Source: RGIG3002 sp964449325
GTDB lineage: Bacteria; Bacillota; Clostridia; Lachnospirales; Lachnospiraceae
Reading direction: 5' to 3'
DNA: 64,000 nucleotides
NCBI GenBank assembly: GCA_964449325.1
Contig: CAYUYJ010000014.1
Coordinates: 20,649-84,648 of the forward strand
Shown one piece after another: positions 52,431-60,552 of the stretch; the first letter of the stretch is position 1; each line of letters begins with the position of its first letter. The notes beneath the pieces were generated by a model, which searched no databases, was not told where the DNA came from, and was given only the letters and a program-made list of their open reading frames with translations. Made by a program: the position numbers and the translations under genes.

Positions 52431-54239
52431 ATGTTATATCCAATTATGACGAAATCAAGACTTTTAATGGACTTAAGCGGAATTTGGAACTTCCGGTTGG
52501 ACAATGGAAATGGTTTTGAAGAGAAGTGGCAGGAAAGACCGTTGCAAAAGGCCATGCCAATGCCGGTTCCGTCTTCCTATAACGATTTGGAGGAAAACCC
52601 TGAATTTAAGGAGCATTACGGCTGGGTATTCTATCAGAAGGAAGTGGAACTCCCGAAAAAAAGTGTGGAGGGACAGCGGGTCATTTTACGAATCGGGGCA
52701 GCGACCCACTATGCAAAGGTATATTGGAACGGTACCTTAATCGGAGAACATAAAGGCGGCTTTCTGCCCTTTGAAATAGAAATTACTTCCTTCCTTTCGG
52801 AAATGGGGAATCTGCTCACCATTGCGGTAGATAACCGGATTGATTATTCCACGCTGCCTGTCGGGGGGACAAAAGATATGCTGGGTGGCATGCTTGCCCT
52901 TGGTGAAGAGGAAGAAAAAAAGCCAAAAAATCATCCCAATTTCGATTTTTTTAATTATTGTGGTCTGACCCGTCCGGTGAAGCTTTATACAACACCAAAG
53001 GATTATATTGAAGATATTACCGTAGTTCCGGAAATAAAGGAAAAAAGTGCAATCCTTTCCTATGAAATCCATGCGGTAGGAAACGGGAAGGTGCATGTGG
53101 AAATTTTGGACGAAGGGGGTAAAACACGGGGAAACTGTGACGGAGCAAAGGGGACACTTACAGTGGAGCAGGCCAGATTATGGGAGCCATTAAATCCTTA
53201 TTTGTATCAAATCAAAGTAAGCTTCGGAGAGGATGAATATACCCTTCCTTATGGAATACGAACGGTACGGATAGACGGAACACGATTTCTAATCAATGAG
53301 AAGCCTTTTTATTTTAAAGGTTACGGAAAGCATGAGGATACCTTTCCGGCGGGAAGAGGATTGAACCTTCCTATGAATGCAAAGGATATGTCCCTGATGA
53401 AATGGCAGGGGGCAAACAGCTTCCGTACAAGCCATTATCCTTATAGCGAAGAAATGATGCGGCTTTGTGATGAAGAGGGCATTGTAGTAATTGATGAAAC
53501 TACGGCAGTGGGTGTCAACCTGACCTTTGGCGGAGGTGCAAATTTCGGCGGAGAAAAAATAAAGACCTTTGATAACGAGCATGGTGTGAAGACAAAGGAA
53601 CATCATGAACAAGTGATAAGGGAACTGATTCAGCGGGATAAAAACCATGCCTGTGTGGTTATGTGGAGTATTGCCAATGAACCGGATTCGGCTGCGGAAG
53701 GGGCATACGAATATTTTGCACCTCTGTACGAACTGGCCAAAAAGGAAGACCCTCAAAAACGCCCCTGTACCCTTGTCAGTGTGCAGATGCCTCATCCGGA
53801 GGAGGATGTTTCGGCAAAGTTAAGTGATGTAATCTGTCTGAACCGTTACTATGGCTGGTATGTGTACGGTGGAGAACTGGAAACCGCAAAAAAGGCACTT
53901 GCGAGGGAAATGCAGATGTGGGAAAAAGTGAATAAGCCTGTTATGTTTACGGAGTATGGTGCGGATACCGTAGCAGGTTTCCATGCTACCGTTCCTGTAA
54001 TGTATACGGAGGAGTATCAGGTAGCGTACTATGAAATGAACCATGAGGTATTTGATAAGCTGGATTTTGTGGTAGGGGAACAGGTGTGGAACTTTGCCGA
54101 TTTTGCAACAAGTCAGAGTTTATTAAGAGTGGGAGGAAACAGAAAAGGTATTTTCACAAGAGACCGGAAACCCAAAATGGCAGCACATTATTTTAGGGAA
54201 CGATGGAAAAACATTCCCGATTTCGGATATAAGAAGTAA
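52431..54239 (+). CDS. uidA: Beta-glucuronidase (GH2)
   Basis: The protein has 602 residues from ATG 52431 (AGAGGGAAAAG upstream). The N-terminal sugar-binding domain (DLSGIWNFRLDN), Ig-like domain and TIM barrel of GH2 follow in order. The acid/base is Glu417 (WSIANEPDS) and the nucleophile Glu508 (FTEYGAD). N570-R571-K572 in GGNRKGIFTRDRKPK is the Asn-x-Lys pair that holds the glucuronate carboxylate, which distinguishes glucuronidases from galactosidases. The loop after VGVNLTFGGG is long, as in the loop-1 class that accepts small drug and hormone glucuronides. Cytoplasmic; acts with the upstream transporter. Confidence 0.92.
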   Translation: MLYPIMTKSRLLMDLSGIWNFRLDNGNGFEEKWQERPLQKAMPMPVPSSYNDLEENPEFKEHYGWVFYQKEVELPKKSVEGQRVILRIGAATHYAKVYWNGTLIGEHKGGFLPFEIEITSFLSEMGNLLTIAVDNRIDYSTLPVGGTKDMLGGMLALGEEEEKKPKNHPNFDFFNYCGLTRPVKLYTTPKDYIEDITVVPEIKEKSAILSYEIHAVGNGKVHVEILDEGGKTRGNCDGAKGTLTVEQARLWEPLNPYLYQIKVSFGEDEYTLPYGIRTVRIDGTRFLINEKPFYFKGYGKHEDTFPAGRGLNLPMNAKDMSLMKWQGANSFRTSHYPYSEEMMRLCDEEGIVVIDETTAVGVNLTFGGGANFGGEKIKTFDNEHGVKTKEHHEQVIRELIQRDKNHACVVMWSIANEPDSAAEGAYEYFAPLYELAKKEDPQKRPCTLVSVQMPHPEEDVSAKLSDVICLNRYYGWYVYGGELETAKKALAREMQMWEKVNKPVMFTEYGADTVAGFHATVPVMYTEEYQVAYYEMNHEVFDKLDFVVGEQVWNFADFATSQSLLRVGGNRKGIFTRDRKPKMAAHYFRERWKNIPDFGYKK

Positions 54240-54258
54240 TTTTCGGTTGCCAATAAGC

Positions 54259-54301
54259 AGGCATATAGGCTATACTAAATTGTATAACGTATATGCCTTT
54301 T
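54259..54301 (+). terminator. Terminator of the glucuronide operon
   Basis: AGGCATATA (54259-54267) pairs perfectly with TATATGCCT (54290-54298), followed by T. Confidence 0.65.
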
Positions 54302-54328
54302 GTATATAGAGGTAAAAAGGACATTGAG

Positions 54329-54796
54329 ATGAAAGCAAAGTTAAAACTGGCAGTGGGGAGATTGTGGAAGGATATTCTGGATTATAAAGAACTCGGACTT
54401 GTTTTGCTTGTCTATTATCTTCTTATGGAAGCAATCTTTTCTGCATTTTGTCCGCTTGTTATTATTACCGGATTTCCGTGTCCGGGATGTGGCATGACAA
54501 GAGCATTGCTGTTTGTACTTACCGGACAGTTTGCCAGAGCATGGAATATTAATCCGGCAATTTACGGGTGGATTTTTCTTGCACTTTATGTAGGAGTACA
54601 GCGGTACCTGCTTGGCAGGAAGGCAAAGGGTTGGAAAGTAATGATAGGAATACTTGCGGTAGTGATGATATTGGTATACATATACCGGATGTACCGCTAT
54701 TTCCCGGACAGACCGCCAATGACCTTTACCGGGAACAGCCTGTTTGAAAGGATGCTGCCCGGCTATGGCAGAATCGTCAGAAAAATAATTAATTAG
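54329..54796 (+). CDS. DUF2752 family membrane protein
   Basis: The protein has 155 residues; ATG 54329 is the better start, since an upstream in-frame ATG at 54293 lies in the terminator. The CPGCGMTRALL motif with two Cys marks DUF2752. Three to four membrane helices follow (about 20-40, 70-95 and 100-125). The function is unknown; in Clostridia the gene often lies beside short membrane proteins such as the next gene, which starts 12 bases after its stop. Confidence 0.8.
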   Translation: MKAKLKLAVGRLWKDILDYKELGLVLLVYYLLMEAIFSAFCPLVIITGFPCPGCGMTRALLFVLTGQFARAWNINPAIYGWIFLALYVGVQRYLLGRKAKGWKVMIGILAVVMILVYIYRMYRYFPDRPPMTFTGNSLFERMLPGYGRIVRKIIN

Positions 54797-54808
54797 GAGG
54801 ATTTACAG

Positions 54809-55633
54809 ATGGACAATAATAATATGTTTGGGGAAAACGGAGAAAACACCACAGGAGAAAACAATACAGGTGAATACAGTGTAGAAAAAGACAGTACTGT
54901 GACGGAAACACAACCGGATTATACATACGGAAGCGAGACACAGACAGAGCAGCAGAACACGCCAAATCCATATGCTTCGCCTTATGAAGGGGTATATTCA
55001 TCTTCGTCTGCAGGAGTGCAGGGTGAGAATAATCAAAGTGGTCAGTATGCTTACGAAAGCCAGATTAATCAGGGGATTTCCTATGGAAACAATAGTACCT
55101 ATGGAAACGGTTCGTCTTACGGAAATGGTGCATCCTATGGAAATGGTTCGTCTTACGGAAATGGTATATCTTATGGAAGCGGTACCGCTTACGGAAATAG
55201 TTCGTCCTATGGAAATGATGCGGCATACGGAAACAACAATGCCGGATATGGGAATAACGCTTCATACAACAATAATAATTACGGAAACAATACCTATAAT
55301 AATGGAAATCAGAATTCCGGTGCGCCAAACTACTATGCACCGAATTATAATAATATGCAGAACAATCCAAACAGCGGTTATCAGGGCTATGAGCCGGAAT
55401 TGGAAGAACCGGTAAAAATGGGGGAATGGATGCTTCTGTTATGTTTAGCGACTTTTATTCCCTGTGTTGGTCTGATTTTGGCAATTGTATGGGCATTCAG
55501 TAAAACAGAAAAGAAGAGCAAGGTAAATTTCTGTAAAGCATATTTGGTTGTCTGCTTGATTAAATTGGCATTGGCTTTAGTACTTATGTTTATTTATGGC
55601 GGAGTGCTTGTAGCTCTTCTTAGTGGATATTAA
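54809..55633 (+). CDS. Membrane protein with Tyr/Gly/Asn-rich repeats
   Basis: The protein has 274 residues with AGGAGG before the ATG. The first 190 residues are low-complexity: an acidic, Thr/Asn-rich start and then about a dozen repeats of SYGNG/AYGNN type (residues about 90-155). The C-terminus has two membrane helices (about 209-230 and 244-270) separated by a basic loop (SKTEKKSKVNF). This resembles the DUF2752-associated small membrane proteins that carry long disordered tails. The tail is probably cytoplasmic. The function is unknown; the tail might drive self-association. Confidence 0.75.
   Translation: MDNNNMFGENGENTTGENNTGEYSVEKDSTVTETQPDYTYGSETQTEQQNTPNPYASPYEGVYSSSSAGVQGENNQSGQYAYESQINQGISYGNNSTYGNGSSYGNGASYGNGSSYGNGISYGSGTAYGNSSSYGNDAAYGNNNAGYGNNASYNNNNYGNNTYNNGNQNSGAPNYYAPNYNNMQNNPNSGYQGYEPELEEPVKMGEWMLLLCLATFIPCVGLILAIVWAFSKTEKKSKVNFCKAYLVVCLIKLALALVLMFIYGGVLVALLSGY
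55078..55250 (+). repeat. 15-bp coding tandem repeat (YGNGS units)
   Basis: About ten to eleven copies of a 15-base unit encoding Tyr-Gly-Asn-Gly-Ser or close variants follow each other in frame. Neighbouring copies are nearly identical in bases (TATGGAAATGGTTCG and TACGGAAATGGTATA), so copy number could change by slippage. Confidence 0.75.
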
Positions 55634-55649
55634 ATCGTATTGAAAGGAA

Positions 55650-55681
55650 AAGGCTTCGGGATGATAAAATCCCGGAGCCTT
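55650..55681. terminator. Bidirectional terminator
   Basis: AAGGCTTCGGGA (55650-55661) pairs with TCCCGGAGCCTT (55670-55681) with one G-T pair. It separates the repeat protein from the convergent methyltransferase and overlaps the latter's stop codon. Confidence 0.8.
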
Positions 55682-56540
55682 ATTTTGTCCAACGGCCGGA
55701 GGCTCCGCAGGGAAGCACCAGACCGTTCTCTTTTACAGGAAGTCCGATTTCGTCAGATGTTACAGAACCGCCGAATTTCGGAACAAGAGCGGTGTGAATC
55801 ATATAAGTAAGTACAGCAGGCTGTAAGCCGGTCGTATAAGAATTCACAAGGAAGAATAAGGGGTTATCGGAAAGAATCTGTGTTGTCAGTTCGATAAAAG
55901 GGAAAATGCTCTCTTCAATTTTCCAGATTTCTCCCTTGGGACCTCTGCCATAGGAAGGCGGATCCATAATGATGGCATCGTACTTATTACCGCGACGGAT
56001 TTCCCGTTCCACAAATTTGACACAGTCATCCACGAGCCAGCGGATAGGTGCATTACCAAGACCGGACGAGACGGCATTCTCTTTTGCCCATGTAACCATT
56101 CCTTTGGAAGCATCAACATGGGTAACTGCAGCACCGCTTGCCGCCGCCGCCAGAGTGGCTCCCCCGGTATAGGCGAATAAATTTAAGACCTTCACAGGTC
56201 TGCCGGCTTCTTTGATTAATTTCCCAAACCAGTCCCAGTTAGCAGCCTGTTCCGGGAAAAGTCCCGTATGCTTAAAACTGAAAGGCTTCAGATGAAAGGT
56301 CAGCTTGTTATAATGTATGCACCATTCATTGGGCAGATTGAAAAATTCCCATTCGCCGCCGCCCTTGCTACTGCGGTGATAATGACCGTTTTTCTTTCTC
56401 CAGCAGGGATTTTTCTTTTCCGTATTCCAAATGACCTGCGGGTCAGGGCGTACTAAAAGGTAATCGCCCCAACGTTCCAGTTTCTCTCCGGAAGACGTAT
56501 CGAGGACTTCGTAGTCTTTCCAGTTGTCAGCTATCCACAT
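55680..56540 (-). CDS. Class I SAM-dependent methyltransferase (RlmI/RlmK-like)
   Basis: The protein has 286 residues; ATG 56540 follows AAAGGAG, and an upstream Met at 56567 has no site. The SAM-binding motif VLNLFAYTGGATLAAAASG (about 128-146), the acidic VTHVDASKG and the catalytic segment IIMDPPSYGRG are those of the RlmI-like rRNA cytosine/guanine methyltransferases. The PUA domain of RlmI is absent; instead there is a short N-terminal beta region. Such single-domain relatives are common in Clostridia. Cytoplasmic; substrate RNA not known. Confidence 0.85.
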   Translation of the reverse strand: MWIADNWKDYEVLDTSSGEKLERWGDYLLVRPDPQVIWNTEKKNPCWRKKNGHYHRSSKGGGEWEFFNLPNEWCIHYNKLTFHLKPFSFKHTGLFPEQAANWDWFGKLIKEAGRPVKVLNLFAYTGGATLAAAASGAAVTHVDASKGMVTWAKENAVSSGLGNAPIRWLVDDCVKFVEREIRRGNKYDAIIMDPPSYGRGPKGEIWKIEESIFPFIELTTQILSDNPLFFLVNSYTTGLQPAVLTYMIHTALVPKFGGSVTSDEIGLPVKENGLVLPCGASGRWTK

Positions 56541-56660
56541 AAATATTTCTCCTTTTTTCGACTGCATGAAACGAGTTTCTTCTATATATAATGTAGTTTA
56601 GTTATCTGTCTGCAAATGATAACATATTATAATGCAACGTGCAAGCCCGTGTGCGCATGC

Positions 56661-56782
56661 GCACACTCGCATGTTGCGTGCGTCGTACCCACTCGCATTG
56701 CGTGCGTCGTGTGCACTCGCATCGCGTGCGCCGTGTGCACTCGCATCGCGTGCGCCGTGTGCACTCGCATCGCGTGCGCCGT
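56661..56782. repeat. GC-rich 24-bp tandem repeat, five units
   Basis: Three identical 24-base units (56711-56734, 56735-56758 and 56759-56782; each begins GTGCACTCGCATCGCGTGCG) follow two diverged units (56661-56710). A perfect 16-bp palindrome TGTGCGCATGCGCACA (56650-56665) overlaps the first. GC content is far above the surroundings. The reverse strand could encode an octapeptide repeat GARDASAH, but without a ribosome binding site, so coding is doubtful. Confidence 0.75.
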
Positions 56783-56837
56783 GTGACGTGCAGCGGGATT
56801 CCGCAAGCTCCATCCCGCTCGGGCTAAACGCCCTATA

Positions 56838-56896
56838 TCGAAAAAAGTACAATGTTCTTAGCAAGTAAACTTGCACGAACATTGTATTTTTTTCGA
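56838..56896. terminator. Long hairpin with 20-base arms, terminator-like in both directions
   Basis: Twenty bases from 56838 (TCGAAAAAAGTACAATGTTC) pair with 56877-56896 with one G-T pair, and the loop has its own GCAAGT/ACTTGC stem. T runs stand on both strands. It insulates the S10 operon from upstream transcription. Confidence 0.7.
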
Positions 56897-56945
56897 TGCA
56901 CGGCTAAATAGAAACGAAAAATTATGAAAAAATAAAAAAAAGTAC

Positions 56946-56974
56946 TTGAAATATTAGGAAAAGTCATGTATATT
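56946..56974 (+). promoter_or_regulatory. S10 operon promoter
   Basis: TTGAAA (56946-56951), a 17-base spacer and TATATT (56969-56974) lie about 260 bases before rpsJ. It is the only strong promoter signal in the gap 56541-57236; the rest of that gap holds the tandem repeat, the long hairpin and the leader. Confidence 0.7.
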
Positions 56975-56981
56975 AGTTAGT

Positions 56982-57231
56982 GCTGTGACATTGATAGCGA
57001 TGAAGCGCGAGGTTGCTGCCGATTATGGCAGGTTTTCCGTGGAGCGAATGTCAAGTTAGGAAACTGACGACAAGTCACTGTACAAACGTAAATGTCTGCA
57101 AAGAGCAGAAACGACGTGAGGTTCTAACGAAGTCGAGTGTAGCGACGTGAAAGTTTAGGACACACACGGGAGAGTGTACAGTCACCGCTTGTCGTACTTA
57201 AGAATTTAAAAGTGCGAAAAGGAGGCGACTT
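56982..57231 (+). promoter_or_regulatory. Structured 5' leader of the S10 operon
   Basis: The leader of about 250 nt has long-range pairing: ACGACAAG (57067-57074) with CTTGTCGT (57188-57195), and ACTGTACA (57077-57084) with TGTACAGT (57175-57182). Local hairpins include CTGCC/GGCAG (57016-57031). Leaders of this operon bind ribosomal protein L4 in some bacteria and repress it; whether this one does is inference. AAAAGGAGG precedes rpsJ. Confidence 0.55.
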
Positions 57232-57236
57232 TTTTT

Positions 57237-57557
57237 ATGGCAAATCAGCAGGTAATGAGAATTACATTAAAAGCTTATGACCATCAGTTAGTAGATGCGT
57301 CTGCCAAAAAAATTATCGAAACAGTTAAGAAAAACGGATCTCAGGTGAGTGGACCGGTTCCGCTTCCTACTAAAAAGGAAGTTGTAACAATTCTTAGAGC
57401 GGTACACAAATATAAAGATTCCAGAGAACAGTTTGAGCAGAGAACTCATAAGAGACTGATCGATATTATGACACCAACCGCTAAAACAGTTGATGCATTA
57501 CAGAGACTGGAAATGCCGGCAGGTGTGTATATCAATATTAAAATGAAAAACAAATAA
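57237..57557 (+). CDS. rpsJ: 30S ribosomal protein S10
   Basis: The protein has 106 residues and is the first gene of the operon; GGAGGCGA and a T run precede the ATG. The sequence RITLKAYDHQLVDASAKKI, SGPVPLPTK and THKRLIDIMTPT is canonical S10. It assembles into the head of the small subunit and, with NusB, also takes part in transcription antitermination. Length normal. Confidence 0.97.
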   Translation: MANQQVMRITLKAYDHQLVDASAKKIIETVKKNGSQVSGPVPLPTKKEVVTILRAVHKYKDSREQFEQRTHKRLIDIMTPTAKTVDALQRLEMPAGVYINIKMKNK

Positions 57558-57613
57558 GCCCCTACTAGTATGAACCGAAAGGTTCCGCTGTAGAACAAAC
57601 AGGAGGTAAAGTA

Positions 57614-58297
57614 ATGAAAAAAGCTATCTTAGCTACTAAAGTCGGAATGACTCAAATCTTCAACGAAGACGGTTCCCTGATTCCGGTTACCGTACTTCAG
57701 GCAGGACCTTGTGTTGTAACTCAGATTAAAACAGTTGAAAATGATGGTTACAGTGCAGTACAGGTTGGTTTTGTAGACAAGAAAGAAAAAATCGTCAACA
57801 AAGATAAGAGCGGGAAAAAAGAAGTTATTCATGCTCATGGCGTAAACAAAGCTCAGAAAGGTCACTTCGACAAAGCCGGAGTATCCTGCAAGAGATATGT
57901 GAGAGAATTTAAGTTTGAAAATGCAGAAGAGTATGCATTAGGAAATGAAATCAAAGCTGATATCTTCGCAGCTGGAGATAAAGTTGATGCCTCTGCAATT
58001 TCCAAAGGTAAAGGATTCCAGGGTGCTATCAAGAGACACGGTCAGCACAGAGGACCTATGGCGCATGGTTCTAAATTCCATCGTCATCAGGGTTCCAACG
58101 GTGCTTGTTCTTCACCGAGCCGTGTATTCAAAGGAAAAGGAATGCCGGGACATATGGGATGTGTAAAAGTTACAGTTCAGAATCTTGAAGTAGTAAGAGT
58201 AGACGCAGAAAAGAATTTACTTTTAGTAAAAGGTGCAGTACCGGGACCTAAAAAAGCTTTAGTAACAATTAAAGAAACAGTAAAGGCTGAAGCCTAA
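57614..58297 (+). CDS. rplC: 50S ribosomal protein L3
   Basis: The protein has 227 residues, about 15 longer than many bacterial L3 because of an extended loop near residues 60-95 (KDKSGKKEVIHAHGVNKAQK). GKGFQGAIKRHG, GPMAHGSKFHR and MPGHMG mark the family. It binds the 23S rRNA 3' domain and helps start 50S assembly. AGGAGG lies 8 bases upstream. Confidence 0.97.
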   Translation: MKKAILATKVGMTQIFNEDGSLIPVTVLQAGPCVVTQIKTVENDGYSAVQVGFVDKKEKIVNKDKSGKKEVIHAHGVNKAQKGHFDKAGVSCKRYVREFKFENAEEYALGNEIKADIFAAGDKVDASAISKGKGFQGAIKRHGQHRGPMAHGSKFHRHQGSNGACSSPSRVFKGKGMPGHMGCVKVTVQNLEVVRVDAEKNLLLVKGAVPGPKKALVTIKETVKAEA

Positions 58298-58325
58298 TTT
58301 TTAGGATGAAAGGAGGACCATTCAG

Positions 58326-58946
58326 ATGGCAAACGTATCTGTTTATAATATGGAAGGCAAAGAAGTTGGTACAATCGACTTAAACGATGCGGTATTTGGT
58401 GTTGAAGTAAATGAGCACTTAGTACACATGGCAGTTGTACAGCAGCTTGCAAATAATCGTCAGGGAACACAGAAAGCAAAGACACGTTCTGAAGTTTCCG
58501 GTGGCGGTAGAAAACCTTGGAGACAGAAAGGAACCGGTCATGCAAGACAGGGTTCAACAAGAGCTCCGCAGTGGACAGGAGGCGGTATGGTATTCGCTCC
58601 GGTTCCGAGAGATTACTCTTTCAAGTTAAATAAAAAGGAAAAGAGAATCGCATTAAAATCTGCATTAACAAGCAGAGTACAGGAAAACAAATTAATCGTT
58701 GTTGATGAACTCAAATTTGATGAAATCAAAACAAAGAATTTCAAAACAGTAATGAACAACTTGAATGTATCAAAAGCACTTGTTGTTCTTGCTGACAATG
58801 ATGAAAAAGTTGTTATGAGCGCAAGAAATATTCCGAGCATTCAGACAGCACTGACAAACACAATTAATGTATATGATATTATGAAAGCCGGCACAGTAGT
58901 TCTTACAAAGGATGCTGTCGCTAAAATCGAGGAGGTGTACGCATAA
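58326..58946 (+). CDS. rplD: 50S ribosomal protein L4
   Basis: The protein has 206 residues with GAAAGGAGG upstream. The extended loop with KTRSEVSGGGRKPWRQKGTGHARQG reaches the exit tunnel. L4 is the usual autogenous repressor of this operon in studied bacteria, which makes the structured leader of interest. The stop overlaps the rplW start by one base. Confidence 0.97.
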   Translation: MANVSVYNMEGKEVGTIDLNDAVFGVEVNEHLVHMAVVQQLANNRQGTQKAKTRSEVSGGGRKPWRQKGTGHARQGSTRAPQWTGGGMVFAPVPRDYSFKLNKKEKRIALKSALTSRVQENKLIVVDELKFDEIKTKNFKTVMNNLNVSKALVVLADNDEKVVMSARNIPSIQTALTNTINVYDIMKAGTVVLTKDAVAKIEEVYA

Positions 58947-59245
58947 TGGCAGATGTTAAATATTATGATGTAATCCTCAAACCGGTCATCACAGAAAAGA
59001 GTATGGCTGGCATGGGCGAAAAGAAATACACATTTTTAGTTCATCCGGAAGCTACAAAGTCTCAGATTAAAGAAGCTGTTGAAAAAATGTTCGAAGGCAC
59101 AAAGGTTGCCAAGGTAAACACCATGAACTGCGACGGCAAAACAAAGAGACGTGGCATGACCTTCGGAAAGACTGCAAAAACAAAGAAAGCTATCGTACAG
59201 TTGACAGAAGAAAGTAAAGACATCGAGATTTTTGCAGGACTCTAG
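58946..59245 (+). CDS. rplW: 50S ribosomal protein L23
   Basis: The protein has 99 residues; the ATG shares its A with the rplD stop, so translation is coupled. It has VILKPVITEKS and FLVHPEATKSQIKEAVE. L23 sits at the tunnel exit and is the docking site for trigger factor and signal recognition particle. Length normal. Confidence 0.96.
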   Translation: MADVKYYDVILKPVITEKSMAGMGEKKYTFLVHPEATKSQIKEAVEKMFEGTKVAKVNTMNCDGKTKRRGMTFGKTAKTKKAIVQLTEESKDIEIFAGL

Positions 59246-59303
59246 AATTTATTAATCTATACGCAGAACAAGCGTGATATCAAACAGTAAAGGAGAGAAA
59301 AAA

Positions 59304-60146
59304 ATGGGAATCAAGACATATAACCCATATACACCTTCCAGACGTAATATGACCGGTTCTGATTTCGCTGAAATCACAAAGACAGCTCCTGAGAAGTCTC
59401 TTTGTGTTTCTTTGAAAAAGAATGCAGGCCGTAACAATCAGGGTAAAATCACAGTAAGACACCGCGGAGGCGGTTCCAGAAGAAAATACAGAGTTATCGA
59501 TTTCAAGAGATATAAAGACGGTATTCCGGCAACTGTAATCGGTATCGAATATGATCCGAACAGAACAGCTAACATTGCATTAATCTGCTACGCAGACGGC
59601 GAGAAAGCTTACATCCTTGCTCCTGAAGGATTAACAGACGGAATGAAAGTTATGAACGGACCGGAAGCAGAAGTGAGAGTAGGTAACTGCTTACCTTTAT
59701 CTGAAATTCCTGTAGGTACACAGCTTCATAACATCGAATTATATCCGGGTAAAGGCGGACAGTTAGTTCGTTCCGCAGGTAACAGCGCTCAGTTGATGGC
59801 TAAAGAAGGAAAGTACGCAACATTGAGACTTCCCTCCGGCGAAATGAGAATGGTTCCGATTGTTTGCCGTGCAACTGTAGGTGTAGTCGGAAATGCAGAC
59901 CACAACCTTGTTAATATCGGTAAAGCAGGACGTAAACGTCATATGGGTATCAGACCTACAGTTCGTGGTTCCGTTATGAACCCGAATGACCATCCGCACG
60001 GTGGTGGTGAAGGAAAGACCGGTATTGGTCGTCCGGGTCCGTGTACACCTTGGGGTAAACCTGCTCTTGGTCTTAAGACTCGTAAGAAGAAAAAAGCTTC
60101 TAACAAGTTAATCGTAAGAAGAAGAGACGGTAAAGCTATCAAATAA
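59304..60146 (+). CDS. rplB: 50S ribosomal protein L2
   Basis: The protein has 280 residues; ATG 59304 (MGIKTYNPYTPSRR) follows AAAGGAGAG, and an earlier Met at 59274 is rejected. It has NNQGKITVRHRGGGSRRKYR and the peptidyl-transferase-centre segment VRGSVMNPNDHPHGGGEGK with the conserved His. Essential for subunit joining and peptidyl transfer. Confidence 0.97.
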   Translation: MGIKTYNPYTPSRRNMTGSDFAEITKTAPEKSLCVSLKKNAGRNNQGKITVRHRGGGSRRKYRVIDFKRYKDGIPATVIGIEYDPNRTANIALICYADGEKAYILAPEGLTDGMKVMNGPEAEVRVGNCLPLSEIPVGTQLHNIELYPGKGGQLVRSAGNSAQLMAKEGKYATLRLPSGEMRMVPIVCRATVGVVGNADHNLVNIGKAGRKRHMGIRPTVRGSVMNPNDHPHGGGEGKTGIGRPGPCTPWGKPALGLKTRKKKKASNKLIVRRRDGKAIK

Positions 60147-60163
60147 TTAAGGAGGAAAGAATC

Positions 60164-60445
60164 ATGGCTAGATCACTGAAAAAAGGACCGTTTGCAGATG
60201 CAAGCTTACTGAAAAAAGTAGATGCAATGAACGCTGCAGGACAGAAAAACGTTATTAAAACATGGTCACGTCGTTCTACAATTTTTCCTTCCTTCGTTGG
60301 ACATACAATCGCTGTTCATGATGGAAGAAAACATGTACCTGTATATGTAACAGAAGATATGGTTGGACACAAGCTTGGTGAGTTTGTTGCAACAAGAACA
60401 TACAGAGGACATGGAAAAGACGAAAAGAAATCTAAAGTTCGCTAA
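60164..60445 (+). CDS. rpsS: 30S ribosomal protein S19
   Basis: The protein has 93 residues with AAGGAGG upstream. MARSLKKGPFAD and VGHTIAVHDGRKHVPVYVTEDMVGHKLGEF are canonical. It binds the head of the 30S subunit together with S13. A 107-base gap with a stem-loop separates it from rplV. Confidence 0.97.
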   Translation: MARSLKKGPFADASLLKKVDAMNAAGQKNVIKTWSRRSTIFPSFVGHTIAVHDGRKHVPVYVTEDMVGHKLGEFVATRTYRGHGKDEKKSKVR

Positions 60446-60552
60446 TAAAAACAGAGCAACAGCCCGAAAGGGCTGGCGCTTATGCGATGAACGCCGGTAG
60501 GCGGGAGCAAACAGTGAATTCTCCGGGAGGAGATTGAAAGGAGGACATATCT
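60446..60552 (+). promoter_or_regulatory. Intergenic RNA structure between rpsS and rplV
   Basis: The gap contains CAGCCC-GAAA-GGGCTG (60460-60475), a perfect 6-bp stem with a GNRA loop, then GGCG/CGCC pairing and two purine-rich ribosome binding sites (GGGAGGAG and AAAGGAGG) before the rplV start. No T run follows, so it is not a terminator. It may be an RNA processing or regulatory site. Confidence 0.45.

Noticed and set aside
56598..56882. Minus-strand open frame encoding GARDASAH octapeptide repeats
   Set aside because: No ribosome binding site; the frame arises from a 24-bp GC-rich tandem repeat (a multiple of three) and runs through the hairpin, so it is better described as a DNA repeat.
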